Positions 1 through 6,049 of a stretch of 18,411 bases of DNA are shown here, piece after piece. The translations under genes were made by a program, and so were the position numbers. Source of the DNA: DATGKK01 sp035294725 (GTDB lineage Bacteria > Actinomycetota > Acidimicrobiia > Acidimicrobiales > Bog-793); assembly GCA_035294725.1 (NCBI GenBank), contig DATGKK010000105.1:1-18411 (forward strand), in the 5' to 3' direction. The notes under the pieces are model-generated. The model was not told the origin of the DNA, searched no databases, and saw only the letters and a list, made by a program, of their open reading frames with translations. How positions within the stretch are numbered: the stretch's first letter is position 1; each line of letters starts with the position of its first letter.

Positions 1-188
1 GGCCGGGGAATTCCGGACGTGCACCCACCCGTCCACGCACCCGGCCACCCTCCCGCCGTGGGCGGCGGCGCGGTCTCCCGAACCGTGGTTTGGCGACTGC
101 TAGGTTCACCGCACTGGCGCCCCCACCGCGCCATCAGGTGATGCGTCCGGAGAGGCCGGGGCATCAGGTTTCGAAGGGAGTTGCCGAC
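1..188. other. Leader and upstream region of the cold-shock gene
   Basis: No gene is supported here. The open frame of the cold-shock protein runs upstream to about position 90, but that part has no family similarity and the real start is at 189. The octamer CATCAGGT occurs twice, at 132-139 and 162-169, exactly 30 bp apart, just ahead of the ribosome binding site. A TAGGTT at 101-106 could be a -10 element, but no convincing -35 partner is visible. Confidence 0.4.
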
Positions 189-389
189 GTGGCAGCAGGG
201 ACGGTGAAGTGGTTCAACGCCGAGAAGGGCTACGGCTTCATCTCGCAGCCTGACGGTGCGGACGTGTTCGTCCACCACTCGTCGATCCAGATGCAGGGCT
301 ACCGCACCCTCACCGAGGGCCAGGAGGTCGAGTTCGACATCCAGGAGGGACCAAAGGGGCTTCAGGCCGGGAACGTCCGCTCCCTCTGA
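189..389 (+). CDS. cspA: Cold-shock domain protein (CspA family), 66 aa
   Basis: This is a small cytoplasmic OB-fold protein that binds single-stranded RNA/DNA and is expected to act as an RNA chaperone. The whole protein is one cold-shock domain. It has the opening GTVKWFN, the RNP1 motif KGYGFI (about residues 13-18) and the RNP2 motif VFVHH (about 26-30), and it ends with the family-typical GNVRSL. The GTG start at 189 is chosen because it gives the usual 65-70 aa length and is preceded by GAAGGGAG at 173-180 with an 8-nt spacer. An upstream in-frame start at 90 would add 33 residues without similarity. It appears monocistronic; the next gene starts about 300 bp downstream. Whether it is cold-induced or constitutive cannot be read from the sequence. 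Confidence 0.95.
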   Translation: MAAGTVKWFNAEKGYGFISQPDGADVFVHHSSIQMQGYRTLTEGQEVEFDIQEGPKGLQAGNVRSL

Positions 390-686
390 GCTGCGAGGGC
401 GCGGCCGCCTGAGCACTCACCGGTCACCCCCGTCCGTTTCGCAGATCCTCCTTCGGCCGCGGCCGAGATTCTGGCAACCTTTCGCGCTCGCCGCGCGCGT
501 TCGGGCCTCCCCGGAACGCCGGTTCTCGCCTGACCCGCCGGCTGCTCGTGCAGACCGCCCTGCGAGGATCGGTTACTGTGTGGTCAGTTGGTCTGGCGGC
601 GTCATGGCCGTGCCGGTGCAGGAGTGCTGGCAGCGGGCCAAATGCCATGGCGAGGGCGCGTGCGCTCTCACGATCCGAGGTGACAG
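390..686. other. Intergenic region between csp and the acyl-CoA dehydrogenase
   Basis: No gene is supported in these 297 bp. A perfect 14-bp palindrome, TCGGCCGCGGCCGA, lies at 453-466; it has no loop or T-tract, so it is only a weak terminator candidate. A short inverted repeat ACTG-N6-CAGT at 575-588, about 100 bp ahead of the dehydrogenase, could be a regulator-binding site, but the arms are too short to be sure. Open frames crossing this region show no recognisable protein similarity. Confidence 0.3.
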
Positions 687-1901
687 ATGAGTGAGTTCTC
701 GCTGGAGTTGAACGAAGACCAGCTCCAGGTGATCAAGTGGGTCCACGACTTCGCGGAGAGCGTGGTGCGGCCGGCCGCCCATGAGTGGGACGAGCGCGAG
801 GAGACGCCGTGGCCGATCATCAAGGAGGCGGCCGCCATCGGCCTCTACTCGTTCGACTTCGTAGCGAACTGCTTCGGGGACTCGACCGGGCAGCTCCTCC
901 CCGCGGTCAACGAGGAGCTCTCGTGGGGCGACGCCGGCATCGCGCTGTCGATCCTCGGATCGACGCTCGGCCTTGCCGGCATCGTGGCGAATGGGACTCC
1001 GGAGCAGGTCGCGGAGTGGGCGCCGCAGTGCTTCGGAACTGCCGATGACATCAAGCTGGCCGCCTTCTGCGTCTCGGAGCCCGATGCCGGCTCGGACGTG
1101 AGCCACCTCGCGACGCGCGCCAGCTACGACGAGGCCACCGACACCTGGACGCTCAACGGCACGAAGACCTGGATCACGAACGGTGGCATCGCGGACCTCC
1201 ATGTCGTCGTCGCCGTCGTCGAGCCTGGGCTGGGCTCGCGCGGGCAGGCGAGCTTCATCGTCCCGCCCGGTACGCCGGGCCTCTCGCAGGGCCAGAAGTT
1301 CAAGAAGATGGGGATCAGGGCCTCCCACACCGCAGAGGTGGTGCTCGACGAGGTGAAGGTCCCCGGGTCCTGCCTGCTCGGCGGCAGGGAGCGGCTAGAG
1401 GAGCGGATCGCGCGGGCTCGCGAGGGCAAGAGCTCGAGGGGCCAGGCTGCGATGGCGACCTTTGAGGCGAGCCGTCCTGCTGTTGCGGCCCAGGCCGTCG
1501 GGATCGCGCGGGCTGCCTACGAGTACGCGCTCGAGTACGCGAAGGACCGGAAGACCTTCGGCAAGGCGATCATCGAGCACCAGAGCATCGCGTTCAAGCT
1601 CGCCGACATGCGTACCCGGATCGACGCCGCACGGCTGCTCTATCAACGGGCGGCGTGGATGGGTATGAACGGCAAGCCGTACACGGCCGGCGAGGGCTCG
1701 ATGTCCAAGCTGGTCGCCGGCGAGACGGCGGTCTGGGTCACCGAGCAGGCGATCCAGATCCTCGGCGGCTACGGCTATGTGCGGGAGCACCCGGTCGAGC
1801 GGTGGCACCGGGACTCGAAGATCTACACGATCTTCGAGGGAACCTCCGAGATCCAGCGCCTCGTCATCGCCCGGGCGATCAGCGGGATGCACATCCAGTA
1901 G
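687..1901 (+). CDS. Acyl-CoA dehydrogenase, 404 aa
   Basis: FAD-dependent cytoplasmic enzyme that introduces the alpha,beta double bond into an acyl-CoA and passes electrons to an electron-transfer flavoprotein. Length and domain order are those of the family: a helical N-terminal domain, the middle beta-domain with CVSEPDAGSD (about residues 128-137) and TWTLNGTKTWITNG (about 153-166), then the C-terminal helical domain. The motif IFEGTSEIQ near the end places the probable catalytic base at Glu384. ILGGYGYVREHPVERWHRD is also typical. An ATG start follows GAGGTG with a short spacer. The substrate cannot be told; fatty, branched-chain or glutaryl-type substrates are all possible. It stands alone, with no ETF, thiolase or hydratase beside it. 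Downstream the context breaks into remnants, so any former partner genes may have been lost. Confidence 0.93.
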   Translation: MSEFSLELNEDQLQVIKWVHDFAESVVRPAAHEWDEREETPWPIIKEAAAIGLYSFDFVANCFGDSTGQLLPAVNEELSWGDAGIALSILGSTLGLAGIVANGTPEQVAEWAPQCFGTADDIKLAAFCVSEPDAGSDVSHLATRASYDEATDTWTLNGTKTWITNGGIADLHVVVAVVEPGLGSRGQASFIVPPGTPGLSQGQKFKKMGIRASHTAEVVLDEVKVPGSCLLGGRERLEERIARAREGKSSRGQAAMATFEASRPAVAAQAVGIARAAYEYALEYAKDRKTFGKAIIEHQSIAFKLADMRTRIDAARLLYQRAAWMGMNGKPYTAGEGSMSKLVAGETAVWVTEQAIQILGGYGYVREHPVERWHRDSKIYTIFEGTSEIQRLVIARAISGMHIQ

Positions 1902-1904
1902 CTG

Positions 1905-2082
1905 ACCAGGACGTTTGTCCGGCGGTGCCGTCCGGTTCGCCGAGACGGGCGAGGGCCACCGCCGCGATGGTCTCCGTGATCCGGTAGGTCGCCTCTTTGC
2001 TCCAGTGTTCCCAGCCGCGCGCGGCGGGGTCACGGGTCTCGAAGACCAGATGGCCTCCCGGCTGTAAGGCGGCGCGGGTGGT
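1905..2082 (-). pseudogene. Remnant of a class I SAM-dependent methyltransferase
   Basis: Reading the minus strand from 2082 downwards gives RAALQPGGHLVFETRDP followed by AARGWEHWSKEATYR. This is the characteristic segment after motif III of small class I SAM-dependent methyltransferases (usual form: ALRPGGxLVFETRDPxxRxWxxW). The SAM-binding N-terminal part (GxGxG) is missing: upstream of about 2082 the sequence changes to unrelated, IS-like DNA. Similarity fades after about 1980, and the frame ends at a TGA at 1879-1881, inside the antisense of the acyl-CoA dehydrogenase tail. There is no start codon in a sensible place. It is best explained as a 5'-truncated gene cut by a mobile-element insertion or deletion. 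The family call is from motif recognition only; the methyl acceptor is unknown. Confidence 0.6.
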
Positions 2083-2298
2083 GCGTCCTGAAAACTGGAT
2101 CAGCCCAGCGGTTGAGAGTCCCGTCCGGGTAAACGCCGGAGAGCCCGTGAGCCTCCCCCCGCCGGCCGGACAGGTTGGGCTATGAGTTGAGTCCGCCAGA
2201 GTGGTGTACGAGGGGTAGCCCCACCTGAGGGTCCCCCAGACGCGACGGCCACGGCGTCAACCTTCAAGTACCAGCGATGGAACTGAAGGGAGAACACG

Positions 2299-2760
2299 GT
2301 GGAGGTCACCAACACGATGGGCGCGGGCGAGCTCGTGCGCAAGTACCTGGAGTCCGAGGCGGGCAGTGAACTGCTCGGCGAGATGGTGAAGATGGCGGCG
2401 GAGCTGCTCATGGACGCAGAGGTCGACGTGCTCTGCGGCGCTGGCTACGGCGAGCGCAGCGAGGCCCGGGTGAACAGTCGCAACGGGCATCGCCGCAGGC
2501 GCTGGGACACCCGGGCCGGCACGGTGACGCTCGATGTCCCAAAGCTCCGGCGGGGCTCGTACTTCCCGAGCCTGTTGGAACCTCGCCGGCGAGCCGAACA
2601 GGCGCTCGTGAGCGTGGTGTGCCAGGCGTACGTGGAGGGCGTCTCGACCCGGCGAGTCGACGACCTCGTGCGCTCCAATGGGGATCGAGAGGATGTCGAA
2701 GTCCCAGGTCTCCGAGCTCGCGAAGGACCTCGACCAACGAGTTGCCGAGTTCCGAGCCGC
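2299..2760 (+). pseudogene. IS256-family (mutator type) transposase, N-terminal fragment with frameshifts
   Basis: The GTG at 2299, preceded by AAGGGAG, opens a frame that is clearly the N-terminal part of an IS256-type transposase. Landmarks are ELLMDAEVDVLCGAGYGERS, NSRNGHRRRRWDTRAGTVTL, VPKLRRGSYFPSLLEPRRR and VSTRRVDDLV. Near 2670-2678 the similarity jumps to the next frame (MGIERMSKSQVSELAKDLDQ, then RVAEFR), which implies one extra base. A second shift near 2752-2757 returns it to the first frame (SRPLAGG). After about 2775 similarity stops. Intact family members are about 400 aa; only the first 150 or so are represented, and the DDE catalytic core is entirely missing. The element cannot transpose by itself. 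Confidence 0.85.
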
Positions 2761-2762
2761 CC

Positions 2763-3226
2763 CCTCGCCGGCGGGCACCACTCGGGAGTCCTTGTCGCCC
2801 TCTCCTCGCGGTTCTCGCGTCGCAGAGCCGGCATCGACGTTCTCGGCTCGGCGGTCAGCAGCGTCATCGACGACCACCTGCAGGACCGGCTCGTGTACCT
2901 CGAGAGGCCGCCCGCCAGCGGGGGCTGAGCCGGCCCACACGTCGGCACTGCGACCTCGCTGCTTCGCTGGACCAAGGACCTTTCGGTGCTGCGGAGTCGT
3001 GCGCCGCGATGGGTGCTCGTGGCCAGCGTAGGGAGGATGGCGGGCACAGCACCGACGACCACGACCGGCCCGGGGCGGGAGAGATCGGACTGGCGTAGGG
3101 CTCGGTGGTCATGACCCGCTCGACCAGCTCCATGAACGGGACGATGCCGGTCTTCTCGGCCACGGTGCCGATGAGGCGGGCGGCGTGCACGTCGTAGGCG
3201 CCCATGTAACGGGGCGTCCCGTTGAC
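2763..3226 (-). pseudogene. IS630-family transposase, decayed C-terminal half
   Basis: On the minus strand 3226-3089 reads GTPRYMGAYDVHAARLIG, then a segment containing KTGIVPFMELVERVMTTEP and YAS. This matches the central region of actinobacterial IS630-type transposases (AAYDVH...TGI.PF..LV..VMTTEPYAS). Further blocks fall in the expected order, at roughly the expected spacing but in different frames. They are STHRG (3017-3003, compare SSHRG), LEVHEPVLQ followed by DDAAD (2904-2854, compare IEVYFSVLQRK), and PEWCPPAR (2786-2763, compare FEWxFTR). The first block is secure; the later ones are inferred from order and spacing. The N-terminal half is absent, and the remnant abuts the IS256 piece near 2760. 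It is not functional. Confidence 0.65.
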
Positions 3227-3260
3227 GTCGGACGCCGGGACCCTCCCAACAGGGGGTCGG

Positions 3261-3671
3261 CTACCGGGTCCGTTGGTCGAGCAGCGCCGCAGGGAGCTCC
3301 GCAAGTCCGCGAGCGACGAGGTTGCGTTGATCGCAGCTCGCAAGTGGTAGGGAGAGGCGTTGAGCCGCGGCGACGTAGGCCGCGTCATAGGAGCTGAGCT
3401 GATGCTCACGCGCGAGCTCCGCGGTCCGCGCGCTCAACCTGGGGTCGGCGCGCACGAGCACTCCGAGCTCGGCGATCGCCCAGAGCCGCTGCCGCAGGCG
3501 AGCGCCGGCATCGGCGTCGCGCCAGCGGCGTTCCGCGACGTTGATCACCTCGTAGACGGCGAGATCGAGCGTGGCCAGTGCCCCGGTCTCGAGGAGCGCC
3601 GCGGCCGCCTTGTGGTGCACATCGTCGGTGTCCTCGGCGGCCAGCAGCACGCTGGCATCGAGGAAGATCAC
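3261..3671 (-). CDS. vapC: PIN-domain ribonuclease toxin, VapC family, 136 aa
   Basis: Toxin of a type II toxin-antitoxin pair: a Mg2+-dependent PIN-domain endoribonuclease, family members of which cleave tRNA or rRNA. The four acidic residues expected of the active site are visible: Asp5 in MIFLDASVLL, Glu41 in VYEVINVAERRW, Asp96 in SSYDAAYVAAA and Asp114 in SCDQRNL. Length is normal for VapC. The GTG start at 3671 overlaps the TGA of the upstream antitoxin (GTGA), so the two are translationally coupled with antitoxin first. No frameshift or missing active-site residue is seen, so the toxin looks functional although it sits directly beside IS debris. The target RNA cannot be predicted. Confidence 0.9.
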   Translation of the reverse strand: MIFLDASVLLAAEDTDDVHHKAAAALLETGALATLDLAVYEVINVAERRWRDADAGARLRQRLWAIAELGVLVRADPRLSARTAELAREHQLSSYDAAYVAAAQRLSLPLASCDQRNLVARGLAELPAALLDQRTR

Positions 3672-3892
3672 CCCGGCCGCTCGGCTTTCAGCACGGCGGC
3701 GACGTCGCCGCCGTGGCCGGTCAGACCGGTGTGGACCTCGCGCATCCGTGCGGCGAGCTGGCGTTGACGTTCGCCCAGCGCGGCTTCGGCGAGCGCACGC
3801 AGCGCCGCGCTACGTGTGACGCCCTCCTCGGTGGCTTGGGCGTCCACGCGAGCGAGCAACTCGTCGGGCAGGGAGATCATCACCTTCGCCAC
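3668..3892 (-). CDS. vapB: VapB-type ribbon-helix-helix antitoxin, 74 aa
   Basis: Antitoxin partner of the adjacent VapC. The N-terminal VMISLPDELLARVDAQATEE is a typical ribbon-helix-helix DNA-binding segment (about residues 4-40): a short beta-strand, then two helices around VTRSAALRALAEAAL. The C-terminal tail (about residues 45-74) would wrap the toxin. The start is taken as GTG at 3892 (VAKVMISLP). The frame stays open far upstream, but those residues are proline/alanine-rich and unlike any antitoxin, and the promoter lies just upstream of this GTG. Its stop overlaps the toxin start by four bases. By family knowledge, the VapBC complex represses its own promoter through VapB. Confidence 0.85.
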   Translation of the reverse strand: MAKVMISLPDELLARVDAQATEEGVTRSAALRALAEAALGERQRQLAARMREVHTGLTGHGGDVAAVLKAERPG

Positions 3893-3899
3893 ACGCGAC

Positions 3900-3905
3900 A
3901 GTATA
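3900..3905 (-). promoter_or_regulatory. Probable -10 element of vapBC; transcript likely leaderless
   Basis: On the minus strand TATACT occupies 3905-3900, an excellent -10 hexamer in otherwise GC-rich DNA. Only seven bases separate it from the vapB GTG (3892), so transcription would begin at or next to the start codon, giving a leaderless mRNA. No Shine-Dalgarno sequence precedes the GTG, which agrees. No convincing -35 is seen at 16-18 bp upstream. Confidence 0.5.
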
Positions 3906-4256
3906 CCCGGTGTTACCTTCTGTGGCGCCGAGCGATCCTTGACCGGGCCGGACACTGGCAGCTGCCCTGGGGCGCCACGCGAGCTCTGCCCGGCGGTCGG
4001 GGCCGCAGGAGCCGCTGCCACCGTCAACGGCGTCCGAGGTCCTGCCCGAACCGGCGAGCCCAGGCTCTTGCCGTAGTGGATCCGGTCCGAGACCACGCGC
4101 TGTGGAACTACGGCGTCGTCGAGGGAAGTACGTCGTCGTGCCACCGACGGCGCCGGGGCGGGCGGGCGCGCCCGGCTGAGCTCATTGTTGGTCGCAGGCC
4201 GGTTCCCTGCCGAGTACGACACGGCCACCGGCACCATGCCCCTCGAGCTCGCCCGG
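3906..4256. other. Intergenic region between vapBC and the cupredoxin gene
   Basis: I see no supported gene in these 351 bp. Open frames run through it on both strands, but their translations are proline, alanine, serine and arginine-rich, with no motif or family resemblance. A five-base-pair stem (GCAGG...CCTGC, 4194-4210) is too short to call as a terminator for the cupredoxin gene, which ends at 4257. Confidence 0.4.
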
Positions 4257-5072
4257 TCACGTCACGACGAGGACGCCGGTCATGAATTGGTGGATCTCGC
4301 AGAAGAACGGGTAGCGGCCGGGACGCCTCGGAGCGACGATCGTCCGTGCCGTGCCGGGCGGGACGAGCCCGGTGTTGAAAGCGGGCGGATGGCCCTGGTC
4401 GCTCGTGGCGGTCAAGGTGTGGGTGACCGAGTCGTCGTTCACGACCCGGATGCGCGTTCCGGGAGCGACCCGCACCACACTCGGGACGTAGGCGAAGTTG
4501 CGGATCGTCACGGTGACGACGGCGCCGGCACGGCCGTGCGATGGCGAGGTGGGACGCTGGCTGGCGCCGGTTGGAGCGACCAGCGAAGCCCCGAGCGCAG
4601 CTGCCCCGGCGAGGACGGCGATGCCGGCGAGGCCCGCAGGGGCCGGACGGAGCCGGCGTGCGGCGGACCGGTCACCCGATCGGCCGGTCACGAGCGTTGC
4701 CAGCAGCAAGAGCGCCGTTGCGAGCTCGAGGCCGCCGGCAACGGCACCAGCCGTCGTCGGGACCTCCCGAAAGCCGAAGAGGCCCACGTCGAGGCTGACG
4801 AGGTAGGCGGCGATCGTGCCGAGCCCGGCGAGACCGCCCGCTGCGTAGAGAAGATCGTCGCCAAGGCGCCGGCCCCGGCTCCAGGCTCTTGCCGCGATGG
4901 CGAGCGCGAGGGCACCGGTCACGACCACCTGGACGAGGAAGAGCGGGCCGATCGTCGGGATCCTGCGGTAGCCCGTCAGGTACAGGTCGAGGTGGATCGC
5001 AGCGGAGCCCGCAAGGGCGCCGGCCCCGACCAACCGTAGAGCTCGGAACGAGGACGGCTCAGGTTTTGTCAC
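4257..5072 (-). CDS. Membrane-anchored cupredoxin (plastocyanin-like) protein, about 271 aa
   Basis: The N-terminal two thirds is a multi-pass membrane domain. Hydrophobic segments are visible around VGAGALAGSAAIHLDLYLTG, LFLVQVVVTGALALAIAA, the AAGGLAGLGTIAAYLVSL region, GGLELATALLLLATLV and AGIAVLAGAAALGASLV. The last 90 or so residues form an exported cupredoxin domain beginning at VVTVTIRNFAYVPSVVRV. The type 1 copper ligand set is complete: His218 (VTHTLT), Cys258 and His261 (FFCEIH) and Met264 (FMTG), numbered from the GTG at 5072. A longer form from GTG 5126 is possible (289 aa), so the start is uncertain. The gene is divergent from the ferritin-like pair, with about 116 bp between starts. 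A single-electron carrier or copper-binding role is inferred. Fusion to a multi-helix membrane domain is less common than a lipid or single-helix anchor. Confidence 0.82.
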   Translation of the reverse strand: MTKPEPSSFRALRLVGAGALAGSAAIHLDLYLTGYRRIPTIGPLFLVQVVVTGALALAIAARAWSRGRRLGDDLLYAAGGLAGLGTIAAYLVSLDVGLFGFREVPTTAGAVAGGLELATALLLLATLVTGRSGDRSAARRLRPAPAGLAGIAVLAGAAALGASLVAPTGASQRPTSPSHGRAGAVVTVTIRNFAYVPSVVRVAPGTRIRVVNDDSVTHTLTATSDQGHPPAFNTGLVPPGTARTIVAPRRPGRYPFFCEIHQFMTGVLVVT

Positions 5073-5188
5073 AAAGAAGGTTCGAGGCAGCGCCGTAGCG
5101 CGGATGAGGCATCCACCGGCGAGCACGGCTCCGAATGGTCACTGGGTCGACGAACGGCCCGGACGAAGTGACGACAAAGGAGTACGCC

Positions 5189-6049
5189 GTGACCATCGAC
5201 GAGCACCGGCTCCGGGAGCTGACCGAAGAGTCGAGCGACCTGCAGTCGGACGCCCTCCAAGTGACGAAGCAGGCACTCGACGAGTACGTCGAGCTCTCCC
5301 ACGAGGAGGAGGCTCCACCGCCTGCGGCCGCGGCTCTTGTCGATCACGACGGCGAGGAGGGTTCGGCCACGGTCTCGACCCGGCGCCTGCTCGTCGGCGC
5401 GCTCGTGGCCGGCGGCTTCGGCGTCGCCGTCGCCTCGCTGTTCGCGGGGACCGCCGTCGCCGGCGCGAGCACGACCGGCGACGTCGACATCCTCGAGACG
5501 GCGGCCTCGATCGAGGTGCTCGCCGTCGCGACCTACGGCAAGGCGCTCACGCTGCCCTTCATCGGCGGATCATCGGCCAACCCTGTCGTGAAAGCCTTCG
5601 CCCAGACGACCAAGGCCCAGCACGCCCAGCACCTGCAGGCCTTCAACGCCGCCACGGCCCGCCTCGGCGGAGCCAAGCAGACCAAGCCGGACCCGAAGTA
5701 CGCCAAGATCGTCCAGGCGGCGGTCCCGACCCTGAAGAGCGCAGCTGACGTGGTCGGGCTCGCTCGCACGCTCGAGCTCGTTGCCGCCGAGACCTACGTG
5801 AAGGACTGCTCGGAGCTCTCGAGCAAGAGCGCCCGCACGGTGATGGCCTCGATCATGGGGGTCGAGGCTCAGCACGTCGCCGTGCTCGACGCCGTCGGCG
5901 CCCTCCTCGCCGCCGGCGCCCCGCAGCTCATCACCCTCAGCCCGACCAACGTGGCGAAGCTCCCCGCCGTCGCCGGGAGCCTCGGCATCCCCTACCCGTT
6001 CTGGCCGACCGCGCAAGCCAGCCCTGCGACCGAAGGAGCAGTCAAGTGA
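5189..6049 (+). CDS. Exported ferritin-like domain protein A, 286 aa
   Basis: Four-helix ferritin-like protein of the secreted Ferritin_2 type. An acidic, Glu-rich cytoplasmic stretch (residues 1-60) precedes a twin-arginine-like signal STRRLLVG followed by a hydrophobic helix ending near AGA. The ferritin-like domain follows. Probable metal ligands are Glu109 (ASIEVLAVATY), His145 and His148 (QHAQH), Glu196 (LELVAAETY), and Glu226/His229 (VEAQH). Helix 2 carries HxxH where ExxH is usual. The GTG start at 5189 is chosen because AAAGGAG (5176-5182) sits 6 nt upstream; the same frame opens earlier at 5135 without an RBS. Its stop overlaps the start of the next gene (GTGA). Substrate and oxidase activity are unknown. 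It is homologous in layout to the following gene, suggesting an old duplication. Confidence 0.8.
   Translation: MTIDEHRLRELTEESSDLQSDALQVTKQALDEYVELSHEEEAPPPAAAALVDHDGEEGSATVSTRRLLVGALVAGGFGVAVASLFAGTAVAGASTTGDVDILETAASIEVLAVATYGKALTLPFIGGSSANPVVKAFAQTTKAQHAQHLQAFNAATARLGGAKQTKPDPKYAKIVQAAVPTLKSAADVVGLARTLELVAAETYVKDCSELSSKSARTVMASIMGVEAQHVAVLDAVGALLAAGAPQLITLSPTNVAKLPAVAGSLGIPYPFWPTAQASPATEGAVK

Larger units (their letters stand above)
2083..3240. mobile_element. Cluster of truncated insertion-sequence remnants
   Basis: This stretch of about 1.15 kb has no intact gene but carries pieces of at least two, perhaps three, insertion sequences. At its left edge GTCCTGAAAACTGGATCAG (2085-2103) resembles the outer ends of IS21-type elements as remembered; this is a weak call. 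From about 2199, GAGTGGTGTACGAGG looks like the left end of an IS256-type element ahead of a transposase start at 2299. The IS256 transposase piece (+) then runs directly into the antisense C-terminal half of an IS630-type transposase (-). No matching right-hand inverted repeat or target duplication was found by eye. The cluster sits between a truncated methyltransferase and vapBC, as expected of a repeated-insertion site. Confidence 0.65.

Noticed and set aside
90..188. Longer cold-shock protein starting at 90
   Set aside because: The extra 33 residues lack family similarity, and the GTG at 189 has a strong RBS and gives the normal length.
573..1328. Long minus-strand open frame (251 aa) opposite the acyl-CoA dehydrogenase
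   Set aside because: Arg/Gly/Asp-rich translation with no family similarity; it mirrors a clear coding frame on the plus strand, as expected in high-GC DNA.
3239..3258. GACCC...GGGTC stem just downstream of vapC
   Set aside because: Only five solid pairs and no T-tract; too weak to call as a terminator.
3893..4237. N-terminal extension of the VapB frame to 189 aa
   Set aside because: The extra 115 residues are unlike any antitoxin, and a good -10 box lies within this stretch just ahead of the chosen GTG.
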